Part shown: in pieces, positions 18,077 through 26,550 of the stretch
Layout: each line of letters begins with the position of its first letter
Position numbering within the stretch: position 1 is the first letter of the stretch
Assembly (NCBI GenBank): GCA_963806395.1
Contig: CAWDYI010000016.1
Span: 124,001 to 188,000 of the forward strand
DNA from: DASSUW01 sp963806395
GTDB taxonomy: Bacteria; Actinomycetota; Thermoleophilia; Solirubrobacterales; Solirubrobacteraceae
DNA length: 64,000 nucleotides
Direction: 5' to 3'
Notes under the pieces: model-generated
Seen by the model: only the letters and a program-made list of their open reading frames with translations
Told to the model about the DNA's origin: nothing
Databases searched by the model: none
Program-made: the position numbers and the translations under genes

Positions 18077-18931
18077 GTGTCGCGCGAACCCTCGTTTGTC
18101 CCGCGCCCGATCCAGACGACGAGCGCGGCGCAGCAGATCGCCGATCAGCTGCGGATGGCGGTGCTGCTGGGTCAGCTCCCGCCGGGGCAGCGGCTGCCGT
18201 CGGAGGCGGAGCTCGCCGCCGAGTACTCGGTCAGCCGCGGAACGATCCGCGAGACGATGAAGCTGCTGTCGGCGGCCGGCCTCGTCGAGGCCACGCGCGG
18301 GGCCACCGGCGGGACGTTCGTGCGCGTGCCCGGCCCCGGGACCGCGGCGGCCCACATGGGCGACGCGATCTCGTTGTGGTTCAACGCGGGCAGCACGTCG
18401 CTCGCCGAGCTCAACGAGGCCCGCGCCTGGATCGAGCGCGGCTGCGTGCTGATGGCGACGCGCAACGCGCGCGACCCAGAGCTCGAGGCGATCCGCGCCG
18501 CGGTCGAGGCGATGGAGGTGCAGGGCCTGACGATCGACGACATGCTCGAGCTCGACATCGACTTTCACGTCGCTGTGAGCCGCGCCGCCCGCAACGCGGT
18601 GATGGAGCTCGCGATGAACGCGATCCACCTCACGCGGCCCTACACGAACACGATGCTCGTGCCACTGCTCTCGATCGAGGCGATCGCGGCCCAGCACCGG
18701 GCGATATACGAGGCGATCGCCGCGCGCGACGAGGCCGCGGCCGACGCCGCGTTCGCCAGCCATATGCAGCACTTGGACGACGTTCGCGAGCAGGCGCTGG
18801 CCGACCAGCGCCCGGAGGACGTGCGGATCGAGGCGCTGTCCAGCGAGGCCCACCCGCAGATCGAGCGCATCCGCGCGCGCGTCCTCGGCGGCGCCACGCT
18901 GCCCGAGCTCCGCCCGGCCGCCGACCGCTGA
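18077..18931 (+). CDS. GntR-family regulator, FadR/FCD subfamily
   Basis: A 284-residue regulator. The winged helix-turn-helix (about 18-84) has RLPSEAELAAEYSVSRGTIRETMKLLSAAGLVEATRGATGGTFV. The FCD ligand domain follows, with the metal-site aspartate/histidine pattern LDIDFHVAVSRAARN, IAAQHRAIYEAIAARD and ASHMQHLDDV. FCD proteins usually sense small carboxylates. It is divergent from the eight-gene operon with 110 bases between start codons, so it is the probable local regulator, perhaps sensing a carboxylated ring-opening product. The GTG start has no Shine-Dalgarno and lies right after its -10 box. Confidence 0.93.
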   Translation: MSREPSFVPRPIQTTSAAQQIADQLRMAVLLGQLPPGQRLPSEAELAAEYSVSRGTIRETMKLLSAAGLVEATRGATGGTFVRVPGPGTAAAHMGDAISLWFNAGSTSLAELNEARAWIERGCVLMATRNARDPELEAIRAAVEAMEVQGLTIDDMLELDIDFHVAVSRAARNAVMELAMNAIHLTRPYTNTMLVPLLSIEAIAAQHRAIYEAIAARDEAAADAAFASHMQHLDDVREQALADQRPEDVRIEALSSEAHPQIERIRARVLGGATLPELRPAADR

Positions 18932-18945
18932 GCCGCCCGCCGCGG

Positions 18946-19758
18946 CTAGCGCGTGAGCCAGGCGCGGACTTCGTTGGTCAGCGGCACCGGCGCGTCGAGA
19001 TGCACGAGATGCCCCGCGCCCGCGATGCGCCGCACGGTCGCGCCGGAGATCAGGTCCGCGAGCCGGTCGGCGACGTCGACCGGGATCCAGGTGTCGTCAG
19101 TGCCCCACAGGATGCGCACGGGGAGATCCAGGTCAGGCAGCCGGCTCTGGATCTCCTCGAGGAAGCGCTCGTCGGTCTGCGCGATCTGGCGATAGAAGGC
19201 GGGCTTGCCGTCGTCCGTCGTCCACGGCTCCAACAGCATGGCGAGGTCCTCGTCGCGCAGGCCGCGGTGGCTTGCGCCCTGGATGTAGGCACTGACGATC
19301 GCGGCGTGGATGTAGTCGGGGATCTCCGCCATCACGTCGGCGTGCTCCCGTACGAAGCGGAAGAACGGCGAGCCGGTGGGCGGGATGGCGACGACGTCGA
19401 CGAGCATGAGCGACCGGTACTCGGCCTCGTGGAACAGATGCGCGCGCAGCGAGACCGCGCCGCCGAAGTCGTGGGCCACGACACGCGGCCGGTCGAGCTC
19501 CCAGTGACCGAGCAGATCGGCGAACAGCTCGCCCTGGACGCCGAAGTCGACGCGATGATCGGCCAGCTTCGATGACTGGCCGTATCCCGGCATGTCCCAC
19601 AGGTGGACGGTGAAGTCGCTCTGCAGCGCCTCGGCGAACGGCGCCCACAGACGCGAAGACCACGGCGTGCCGTGACAGAACACGACCGGCGGACCGGAGC
19701 CCGACCGGCCCCACGCGACGTCCCGACCCTGCCAGCTGAAGCGTTCGTGGAGGCGCAT
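18946..19758 (-). CDS. Alpha/beta hydrolase with Asp nucleophile (haloalkane dehalogenase/epoxide hydrolase-like)
   Basis: A protein of about 270 residues with the alpha/beta-hydrolase fold. The oxyanion-hole segment is VVFCHGTPWSSRLW. The nucleophile elbow is VVAHDFGGAV, with aspartate (D97) instead of serine. The acid is in WGTDDTWIPV and the histidine in GAGHLVHLDAP. An Asp nucleophile is seen in haloalkane dehalogenases, fluoroacetate dehalogenases and epoxide hydrolases, so C-halogen or epoxide hydrolysis is more likely than esterase activity. I chose the internal ATG (19756-19758); an in-frame GTG at 19800 adds 14 residues and is possible. It converges on the GntR gene, with a small shared hairpin at 18931-18947. 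No signal peptide. Confidence 0.85.
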   Translation of the reverse strand: MRLHERFSWQGRDVAWGRSGSGPPVVFCHGTPWSSRLWAPFAEALQSDFTVHLWDMPGYGQSSKLADHRVDFGVQGELFADLLGHWELDRPRVVAHDFGGAVSLRAHLFHEAEYRSLMLVDVVAIPPTGSPFFRFVREHADVMAEIPDYIHAAIVSAYIQGASHRGLRDEDLAMLLEPWTTDDGKPAFYRQIAQTDERFLEEIQSRLPDLDLPVRILWGTDDTWIPVDVADRLADLISGATVRRIAGAGHLVHLDAPVPLTNEVRAWLTR

Positions 19759-19801
19759 CTCGACGGAAGCCGCTCGGACGCTACACGATCGATCGGCCAC
19801 C

Positions 19802-20341
19802 TCAGCCGGCTGCCGGGGGACTCCCTGCGACGGCGTCCTCCAGGGCCTTCGCCGCCTCCGGCCCTAGGTGATGACGAACCAGGCGGCCACCATGGTGCTC
19901 GAAGGCGGAGACCATCGAGTCCGCGTGCTCGGGACTGGCGAGGAGGAGCACAGCCGACGATCTCTCGGGAACCTCTGCACGGACGTCGTCGATGAACGCG
20001 TCGTGAAGATGGGGGACGTGTTTGGACTCACTCACCCCGCCCGCCGTGCCTCCGGCCACGAGCCCGACCGCGAGCCCCGCCGGCCCGAAGAAGATCCCGA
20101 CGACGGCGCCGGTCAGCGCTCCCTCGGCGGTGCGCTTGCCGATCACGTCTCCCTGCTCGTCCAGATCGACGTAGCGGCCCGCGAACGTGCCGCGCACCAC
20201 GATCCGGTCGTGCCGGTGGTGCTCGACGAACGCGATCTCGTGGACCCAGGGCGCGTCGCCGGAAGCGTCGAGCACGTCCGCGTACGCCCGTTCGGCGCCC
20301 TCGATGTGATCGAAGATCAAGAGCGCGAGGTCGAGGCTCAT
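19802..20341 (-). CDS. DUF1269 family protein
   Basis: A 179-residue protein with the DUF1269 layout: an N-terminal alpha/beta half (LALLIFDHIEGAERAYADVLD), a Gly/Ala-rich hydrophobic hairpin (GALTGAVVGIFFGPAGLAVGLVAGGTAGG), and a C-terminal half ending SSAVLLLASPEHADSMVSAFEHHGGRLVRHHL. Proteins of this family are often membrane-associated and stress-linked; no reaction is known. It lies just upstream of the alpha/beta hydrolase on the same strand, 1 base from the optional GTG start, so co-transcription is likely. Confidence 0.8.
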   Translation of the reverse strand: MSLDLALLIFDHIEGAERAYADVLDASGDAPWVHEIAFVEHHRHDRIVVRGTFAGRYVDLDEQGDVIGKRTAEGALTGAVVGIFFGPAGLAVGLVAGGTAGGVSESKHVPHLHDAFIDDVRAEVPERSSAVLLLASPEHADSMVSAFEHHGGRLVRHHLGPEAAKALEDAVAGSPPAAG

Positions 20342-20469
20342 AGTCGCAAGCTAGGAGGAAGGGCTGTCGCCCACATCCTCCCAACCGGGTGATTCCAACA
20401 ACACGCCCGCAGCGGTCGACGCCGCCGGCGCAAGCAGGAAGGCGACCCACAGCCGCGAAGCCAGCGGCG

Positions 20470-20901
20470 ATGGCCGACGAGACACGGCTCGAGACGCGCA
20501 TCGACAGCGCGCTCGCGCGGGCAACCACCCCGCGCGGCGCCGCGATCGTGATCGCCGCGACGTCGACGGCGATGACGATCGTTGCCGGCGTGCTCGTGAC
20601 CATCGTCGACCGCGAGAGCTTTCCGACGCTCGGGTCGGGCCTGTGGTGGGCGGTCCAGACCGTGACGACGGTGGGCTACGGCGACAACGTTCCGGCCTCA
20701 TTCCTGGGACGCACCGTCGCGGTGGCCGTGATGCTGCTCGGCATCGGCTTCCTGACGGTCATCACGGCCGCGATCACGAGCACGTTCGTGGCGCGCTCTC
20801 GGCGCGAGAGAACGGCCTCGGCATCGCCGACCGCCGAGCAGCTCCGCGCACTCGACGAGCGGCTCGAACGGATCGAAGCCGCACTCACCCGTCCGCGTTA
20901 G
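20470..20901 (+). CDS. Small two-helix potassium channel
   Basis: A 143-residue membrane protein with two transmembrane helices around a pore loop. The selectivity filter is TVGYGD (67-72) in AVQTVTTVGYGDNVPAS. The first helix is AAIVIAATSTAMTIVAGVLVTIV and the second VAVAVMLLGIGFLTVITAAITSTFV. The C-terminal tail (AEQLRALDERLERIEAALTRP) is a predicted coiled coil that probably sets tetramer assembly. No RCK or cyclic-nucleotide domain follows. I start at the ATG at 20470, since the 27 residues encoded upstream are Pro/Arg-rich and unlike the family. Its end overlaps the convergent MFS gene by 17 bases. Confidence 0.9.
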   Translation: MADETRLETRIDSALARATTPRGAAIVIAATSTAMTIVAGVLVTIVDRESFPTLGSGLWWAVQTVTTVGYGDNVPASFLGRTVAVAVMLLGIGFLTVITAAITSTFVARSRRERTASASPTAEQLRALDERLERIEAALTRPR

Positions 20902-22384
20902 CGGTCGGGATCGTGTGCGTGGTCGACGCGGCGGCGGCGGCGCGATCGATCGCCCGCGCACCGATGAGGCGGTGGCCCGCGAGCAGCCTGACGAGGGCCA
21001 CGCCGGCGGCCGCCCAGACCGCCATCGTCAACGACGCGGCCGCGAGGCCGGCGGCGAGCGCGTCGGCGGCCGACTCGCCGGCCTCCTGCTGATCGTTGGT
21101 GACGGCGTTGAAGATCGCCGCCACGATCGCGACCGCGACCGCAGCTCCGATGTAGCGGGCCATGTTCGAGATGCCGGACGCCTGTCCGACGTCATCCGGG
21201 GACACGGACGCCGTCGATCCCGACGACGCCGGGCCGTTCGCCACGCCGAGGCCGATCGCGAGCGCGACCAGCGGGCCCACGAAGGCCGCGTACGTCCAGG
21301 ACGACTCGACGAACGCCAGGACGGCGAATCCGGCGGCTGCGAGGCCGAACCCCAGCGCCACGGCCGCCCCGCCGCCGATCCGGCCCGCGAGCGGCGCGAT
21401 CAACGGCGTGATCGCGATCATGCCGGCCGCCGCGGGCAGCGTCGCCAGACCGGCCTCCAACGCGCTCATCCCGAACGCGGCCGGATTCTGGAAGTACAGG
21501 CTCAGCACGTACATGAGCGCGTTGATCGTGCCCGCGACGATGAGGATCGCCAGCGTCGCCCCGACGAGCACGCGGTTGCGCAGCAGCTCGAGGTCGACGA
21601 GCGGAGCGCTCGCCCGCCGCTCGACGCGGAGGAACACCACGGTCGCCACCACCGTGGTCGCGAAGCAGCCGAGCGTCGCTGCCGAGGCACAGCCCCAGTC
21701 GTTGCCCTTGCTGAGGGCCAGGATCAGCGGCGCGAGCACGAGCGCGATGAGCACCGTGCCGGCCCAGTCGATCGAGCGCGGGGCCTGCAGATCACGCGAC
21801 TCCTGGACCGTCGCCAGCGTGAGCGGGACGCACGCGGCCGCGATCGCAGCGTCGATCCAGAACAGCCCTTGCCAGCCGGTGCTCTCGACGAGCACGCCAC
21901 CCACGAGCGGGCCGAGCGCTGCGCCCGCGGCAGAAGCGGCGCCCCACAGCGTGATCGCCTTGTTGCCCGGTACCGGACGCGGCGACCGAGAGCAGGCTCA
22001 TGCCGCAGGCGAGGATCGTCGCGCCCGAGGCGCCCTGGATCATGCGGCCGCCGACAACGCCCGCGGCACTTGTGGACAGCGCGATCAACACGCACGACGC
22101 GACGAACAACGCCAGGCGAGAAAGATCTTCCGGCGCCCGACTACGTCCCCGAGCGCGCCGGCGGTCACGATCACGGCGGCGCCGACCAGCGAGTAGCCGG
22201 TCACGGCCCACTGCAGCTGCGCGACGGGCGCGCCGACGTCCTCACTGATCGACGGCAGCAGGATCGTGACCGCCGAGGTGTTCGCGTTGATCACGAGCGC
22301 CGAGATGCACGCGGCGGCGAGGACGCCACGGCCGGCCGGCCGATCGGCGGTGCGGTTACCCGTGGCCGCGTCGTGCGCCATCAC
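20885..22384 (-). pseudogene. DHA2-family MFS efflux transporter interrupted by two frameshifts
   Basis: Three reading-frame pieces together spell one drug-efflux-type MFS protein of about 500 residues. The first (22384 to about 22115) runs through LVINANTSAVTILLPSISEDVGAPVAQLQWAVTGYSL to GDVVGRRKIFL. The second (to about 21970) has LFVASCVLIALS and VGGRMIQGASGATILACGMSLLSV. The third (to 20885) begins NKAITLWGAASAAGAALGPLVGGVLVESTGWQGLFWIDA. The first and third are in the same frame, so one lost base near 22115 and one gained base near 21970 compensate. This is either a recent pseudogene or two sequencing errors; conserved motifs are intact. Confidence 0.8.
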
Positions 22385-22539
22385 GGGTCGATCGGGTCCG
22401 TCGCCACGTCTGGCACGGAGCGAGGATTGACCGTCGGCGCGCGCCGTGCCACCCGGTCCGCCTGTGCCCGATCGGGTGCCCGCATGCGTGCGGGGACACC
22501 GGTGGGCATCAGCCGGCGGCGGCCGTGTTCGCGCCGTGT

Positions 22540-23286
22540 CTACACCCGGAGCTCGAGCCGCTCACCGGGCGCGAGTATCCGGACGGTGACCGGCGGGGCG
22601 CGGCCGGCGACGAGTTCCGCGAACCGGCGCGCGGGCATCCCCGGGTCGTCGCGCCACCAGACACGCGGCCCCGCCAGCGTGCCCCAGTGGATCGGCACCG
22701 CGATTCGCGGAGCCAGCAGCGCCGCTGCGCGAGCGGCACGCTCCGGGTCCATGTGCCCGGGCCCGACACGCGGGCCCCAGCCCCAGACCGGCAGGAGCGC
22801 GGCATCGAGGCCACCGGCCAGGTCGCGCATGCCGTCGAAGACGTCCGTATCGCCGAAGAACGCCACGCGAGTCGTCCCCTGGACGAGGAAGCCGACGGCC
22901 GGCAGCCGAGGCCCGACCGGGAAGCGACGTCCGTCGTGGGCCGCCGGCGTGGCGAGGACGGCCACCGCACCCACCCTCACGCTCGTTCCGACGGCCACTT
23001 CCGTGACCTCATGCCTCGTCCATCGCCGAATGACCTGCGCGGATCCACGCGGCGCGATCACGGGGACGCCGCGAGGCACCCGCCTGAGCGACCGCAGATC
23101 GAGATGGTCGTGATGGGCATGGGAGATGAGGACGGCGTCGACGCTCGGATGCGCGCGCGGCGCCGGCGCAATGCGGTGGATGTAGCCGACCCGTTCCGTG
23201 AGCACTGGATCCGTGAGCAGGCGAACGCCGTCCACGTCGATCAGCGTGGTCGCGTGGCCCACGAACGTGATCCCGTCACCCGGCAC
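22540..23286 (-). CDS. MBL-fold metallohydrolase (UlaG-like)
   Basis: A 248-residue metallo-beta-lactamase-fold protein. It starts GITFVGHATTLIDVDGVRLLTDP, then has the zinc motif LISHAHHDHLD, FPVGPRLPAVGFLVQGTTRVAFFGDTDVF (third metal ligand), and a late histidine in AVPIHWGTLAG. This is the UlaG/YtnP-type architecture (Lactamase_B_2), possibly an N-acyl-phosphatidylethanolamine phospholipase D-like or lactonase enzyme; the substrate is unknown. The GTG at 23284-23286 is the best start, 9 residues before the first conserved segment. It is divergent from the amine oxidase gene, with 165 bases between. Confidence 0.87.
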   Translation of the reverse strand: MPGDGITFVGHATTLIDVDGVRLLTDPVLTERVGYIHRIAPAPRAHPSVDAVLISHAHHDHLDLRSLRRVPRGVPVIAPRGSAQVIRRWTRHEVTEVAVGTSVRVGAVAVLATPAAHDGRRFPVGPRLPAVGFLVQGTTRVAFFGDTDVFDGMRDLAGGLDAALLPVWGWGPRVGPGHMDPERAARAAALLAPRIAVPIHWGTLAGPRVWWRDDPGMPARRFAELVAGRAPPVTVRILAPGERLELRV

Positions 23287-23451
23287 GCGCCGAGGTTCGC
23301 ACGACGCGCCGGACCGCGCACGGCCCGGTAGCGCTCTTCGCAGGAGCGGCGCTCCAGCGGGTGGCCGAATGCCTGGCGTCCGTGCCACCGAGGGCGGATC
23401 GATGATGGATGCACTCGAGCCGCGTCCGCAGACCTGGGTCTTCGTGCTGAA

Positions 23452-24681
23452 GTGCTGCGCGTGGACCGAGTGGTCGTCATCGGGGGTGGCTTCGCCGGCC
23501 TCGCGGCTGCAACCGAGCTGGCTGATCGCGGTGTCGACGTGCTGGTGCTCGAAGCGCGCGACCGCGTCGGCGGCAGGGTGTGGTCGGAACGCGTGCGCGC
23601 GCCCGGCGGCGAGCTGGCGCTGGTCGAGCGAGGCGCGGAGTTCATCCTCGATGGCTATGAGGTGATGCGAGAGCTCGCGCACCGCTACGGCCTCGGGCTC
23701 GCCGACACCGGCATGAGCTACTACGTCCGTGAACCTCGCGGCGTCGCGACCGACACCGCCACCCTGCAAGCAGCGGGCCGTGCGATCGCCCGCGCGGCCG
23801 GCCACGGCGCCGGCAGCTCGGTCGCGCAGGCTGTCGCGGCGCTCGATCTGCCCGAACCGGTGGCGGCTGCGGTGATCGCCCGGATCGAGATCTCGTCGGC
23901 CCTCGAGAGCGATCGGCTCAGCGCCGACGTGCTCGAACACGCCGCCGCGTTCGAACCCCACCCCAGCCACCGGATCGCCGCCGGCAACCAGAGCCTCGCC
24001 GACGCCATGGCCGAGCGTCTCGGAGATCGCGTGCGGCTGCGCACGCCCGTGCGCGCCGTCGACCACGCTGAGGCGACGATCCGCGTGCAGACCGACGCGG
24101 GCGAGATCGATGCGCGCCACGTGGTCCTCGCACTCCCGCTGCCCATCCTCCGCGAGCTGCCATTCACGCCGGCGCTGCCCGCGTGGAAGCTCGACGCGCT
24201 CGACCGCGTCGCGCTCGGCCACGCGGCAAAGCTCCACATCCCGCTCGGACGCGCCGCGCCCGTGAGCGCCGTGATGAGCGTGCCCGACCGCTACTGGTGC
24301 TGGACGGCGACCGGCGGCGACGGCAGCGTGGCGCCGGTCCTGAACTGCTTCGCCGCGTCCCCGGACGCGCTGGACCGGCTCGCCGTCGCCGACGGGCCGG
24401 AGACGTGGCTCGAGCGTGTCCGGCTCCTCCGCCCGGATCTCGAGACCGCAACGGGCCAAGCCGTCCTGACCACCTGGAGCGACGACCCGTGGGCGCGGGG
24501 CGCGTACAGCACCGCCGGCCTCGCAACCCAGGCCGGCGACGAGGACCGGCTCGCCGCGCCGAGCGGCGCACTGCACTTCGCCGGCGAGCACACCGCCGGG
24601 CCGTGGGGCGGGCTCATGGAGGGCGCCCTCAGAAGCGGGCTCCGCGCGGCGCGCGACGCCGCGGCGACCCTCGCCTCCTGA
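23452..24681 (+). CDS. Flavin amine oxidase (FAD-dependent)
   Basis: A 409-residue cytoplasmic flavoprotein. The N-terminal Rossmann motif is VVVIGGGFAGLAAATELADRGVDVLVLEARDRVGGRVWS, with the dinucleotide-binding glycines and the GG-doublet (RVGGR) typical of amine oxidases. The C-terminal FAD-binding signature is GALHFAGEHTAGPWGGLMEGALRSGLRAA. It is similar in length to protoporphyrinogen-oxidase/MAO-type enzymes and probably oxidises an amine with O2. The GTG at 23452 is the longest start; a second GTG at 23461 gives VDRVVVIGGG and is equally likely. It has no signal peptide and no obvious operon partner. Confidence 0.9.
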   Translation: MLRVDRVVVIGGGFAGLAAATELADRGVDVLVLEARDRVGGRVWSERVRAPGGELALVERGAEFILDGYEVMRELAHRYGLGLADTGMSYYVREPRGVATDTATLQAAGRAIARAAGHGAGSSVAQAVAALDLPEPVAAAVIARIEISSALESDRLSADVLEHAAAFEPHPSHRIAAGNQSLADAMAERLGDRVRLRTPVRAVDHAEATIRVQTDAGEIDARHVVLALPLPILRELPFTPALPAWKLDALDRVALGHAAKLHIPLGRAAPVSAVMSVPDRYWCWTATGGDGSVAPVLNCFAASPDALDRLAVADGPETWLERVRLLRPDLETATGQAVLTTWSDDPWARGAYSTAGLATQAGDEDRLAAPSGALHFAGEHTAGPWGGLMEGALRSGLRAARDAAATLAS

Positions 24682-24943
24682 CAGTGCCGCGCCGCGGTCA
24701 GAAGCGCGAGCTCTCCGACCGCGCGACGCGGGCGCGACGGTCGGCTCGCGCCGGATCGCCGGCGCCGGCAACGTCCTCAGGAACCAGGCTGACTACGAAC
24801 CGTCCGTCGGCCTCGGCGAGCAGCGCCATCCGCCGGCTCTCGGTCGCGCGACGGTGCGCCGGACCATCGTCCGAGATTTGGAGCGTGGATAGACGGGAAG
24901 GGTCAGTGAGTACCCCGTCCGCCAATGCACACCGGGAGAGACC
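24682..24943. other. Longest gap without a confident gene (262 bases)
   Basis: No recognised gene. On the minus strand a 43-residue frame at 24698-24829 (starting MALLAEADGRFVVSLVPED) has protein-like composition, but no ribosome site or known match, so I do not call it. A partial palindrome, GGACCATCGTCC, lies near 24870 and may belong to the promoter of the gene at 24944. Confidence 0.4.
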
Positions 24944-25348
24944 GTGAAACGCATCGTCGGAGTACGAAGGGACGTCGTGCCGGACCCTGCTCCGGACGTG
25001 TCGTATCTGTCCGCGGGCAATCGCCTGAAGGCGTACGACGCGGGCGAGTGGAGCATGGTCGGCGTGCGGGCCGTTGCTGAGATCGAGGCGGCTGAGATGC
25101 GCGAGATGATCACGTCCGCCGGCGTCTGGAACATTCCCAGCGACTCGCCCGAGCACTACTTCCAGGACGTGTTCCGGGAAGAGCTCGAGTCACTCTGCAG
25201 GACGCTCTACGAACTTGGCTTCGCCGAGGCCGAGATCGCGCAGGCATGCGGTCCGTACTACCCGGCGCCCAGGTTCGGCCAGGAGGATGACCGTCGCGGA
25301 ACCCTCGGCGACCGCCGCAGGACGATGAACAACGGCGCCAAGGACTGA
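24944..25348 (+). CDS. Conserved hypothetical protein of about 134 residues
   Basis: A small acidic protein whose central part reads DVSYL, YDAGEWSMVGVRAVAEIE, then TSAGVWNIPSDSPEHYFQDVFREELESLCRTLYELGF. This order (a WxxVGVRAVAEI strand, a G(L/V)W-I-SDS turn, then a helix) fits a family of short uncharacterised proteins I have seen in actinobacterial and proteobacterial genomes and plasmids. No catalytic motif, signal peptide or membrane helix is visible. The Arg-rich C terminus (DDRRGTLGDRRRTMNNGAKD) looks disordered. The ATG has an upstream GAGAG ribosome-site-like sequence. It ends 11 bases before the convergent dipeptidase. Function unknown. Confidence 0.6.
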   Translation: MKRIVGVRRDVVPDPAPDVSYLSAGNRLKAYDAGEWSMVGVRAVAEIEAAEMREMITSAGVWNIPSDSPEHYFQDVFREELESLCRTLYELGFAEAEIAQACGPYYPAPRFGQEDDRRGTLGDRRRTMNNGAKD

Positions 25349-25359
25349 CCGCGGCGGGC

Positions 25360-26475
25360 TCAGCGCCAGCCGTCGCGCAGCACGCGCCGGGCGTTGTCGC
25401 CCACCACCGCCTCCACCTCGGGTGGCGCGAGCCCGTTCTTCTGCAGCAGCGTGCGCACCAGCGGGAGCTTGCTCGCGTCGGAGCAGTCGTCAGGCGGGTC
25501 CGTGAAGCCGTCGAAGTCGGTGCCGATCGCGACGTGCTGCCACGAGCCGGTCCACTCGTGCAGCCGGGCCATCGTGCGCCAGATCGCGTCGAGCCCGGGC
25601 CCGGGATGCTTCTTGTCCAGCCAGTACGGCATGAAGATGACGCCGACCACGCCGCCGGAGGCGGCGATCGCATCCACGTCGCCCTTGTCGAGGTTGTACT
25701 CGACGTCGTTCATCGGCCGCACGCCGACGTGCGAGGCGACGATCGGGATGCGGTTGTCGACGACGTCGTAGATCTCGCGCCGCGCCACAGGGGTGCAGTG
25801 CACGACGTCGGGCACGATCCGGCGCTCGACCATGCGCTCGACCACGGCCCGGCCCGCGGCCGTGAGGCCGCGCGAGAGGTCGACGCCCGTGTCGAGTGGG
25901 CAGATCGGGAACTTGCGCTGGTCCTCGGGGATCGCCTCGGCGTGACCGGCGAGGTCGTTCGGGAAGAGATGGGCGATCGTGATCGAGGCCACGCCGCGGT
26001 CGGCGAGGTGGTCGACGCGCGCGAGCCGGCCGGCCACGTCGCTCTCGGCGAGGCCGGCGGACAGGACGTCACCGCCTTCGACGGTGTGGACGATCGCGGT
26101 CTTCCGGGCCGCGAGCACAGCGTCCAGCTCGGCGTTCGAGCGGGCGAGCGCGAACCGCTCGGTCCGCGCCACCTGCCGCTCCATTTCCGCCATCTGCACC
26201 AGCAGGTTCTCCCACGCGTCGTCGTTCAGGAGCCGGCGCCCGCCGGCGAAGAAGCGCGCGAAGAAGCGGATCACGCCGCACTCGAGGAACTGACGCTCGG
26301 GGATGTGGAGCGAGGACCAGAGGACGTCAACCCCGCCCTTCTCGAGCATCTTGAAGTCGCTCAGGCTGGCCAGCGGGTTGAACGTGTGCACCGGCCCTGT
26401 CCAGTAGTGGCGGCGCAGGTCGCGGCCCCAGAGGAACGCGTTCAAAGCCGGGTGGGCGTGGATGTCGATCAGCAC
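25360..26475 (-). CDS. Membrane dipeptidase-family zinc peptidase (M19)
   Basis: A 371-residue amidohydrolase-fold protein of peptidase family M19 (renal dipeptidase). Metal ligands appear as H6 and H8 in IDIHAHP, the bridging glutamate in HTVEGGD, a histidine in ITIAHLFPND, another in VASHVGVRPMND, and the aspartate in IGTDFDGF. Bacterial members cleave dipeptides, often with D-residues. No signal peptide is visible, so it is probably cytoplasmic. It is divergent from the class III aminotransferase at 26551, with a perfect palindrome between them, suggesting shared control in one catabolic pathway. Confidence 0.9.
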   Translation of the reverse strand: MLIDIHAHPALNAFLWGRDLRRHYWTGPVHTFNPLASLSDFKMLEKGGVDVLWSSLHIPERQFLECGVIRFFARFFAGGRRLLNDDAWENLLVQMAEMERQVARTERFALARSNAELDAVLAARKTAIVHTVEGGDVLSAGLAESDVAGRLARVDHLADRGVASITIAHLFPNDLAGHAEAIPEDQRKFPICPLDTGVDLSRGLTAAGRAVVERMVERRIVPDVVHCTPVARREIYDVVDNRIPIVASHVGVRPMNDVEYNLDKGDVDAIAASGGVVGVIFMPYWLDKKHPGPGLDAIWRTMARLHEWTGSWQHVAIGTDFDGFTDPPDDCSDASKLPLVRTLLQKNGLAPPEVEAVVGDNARRVLRDGWR

Positions 26476-26488
26476 GGCAGACGCGCCT

Positions 26489-26505
26489 CCAGGTTGAGGA
26501 CCTGG
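26489..26505. promoter_or_regulatory. Palindrome CCAGGT-N5-ACCTGG between divergent genes
   Basis: Perfect 6-bp arms (26489-26494 and 26500-26505) in the 75-base gap between the M19 dipeptidase and the aminotransferase, 13 bases from the dipeptidase ATG. Position and symmetry suit an operator serving both directions. The binding protein is unknown and is not encoded next to it. Confidence 0.45.
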
Positions 26506-26550
26506 TCCAGGCTAACTGGGTAGCGTGCGGCGCACCGAATATCCGCGGAG

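Noticed and set aside
24698..24829. A 43-residue minus-strand frame with protein-like composition (MALLAEADGRFVVSLVPED)
   Set aside because: No ribosome site, no recognised family and no conservation evidence. Left as a note in the gap description.
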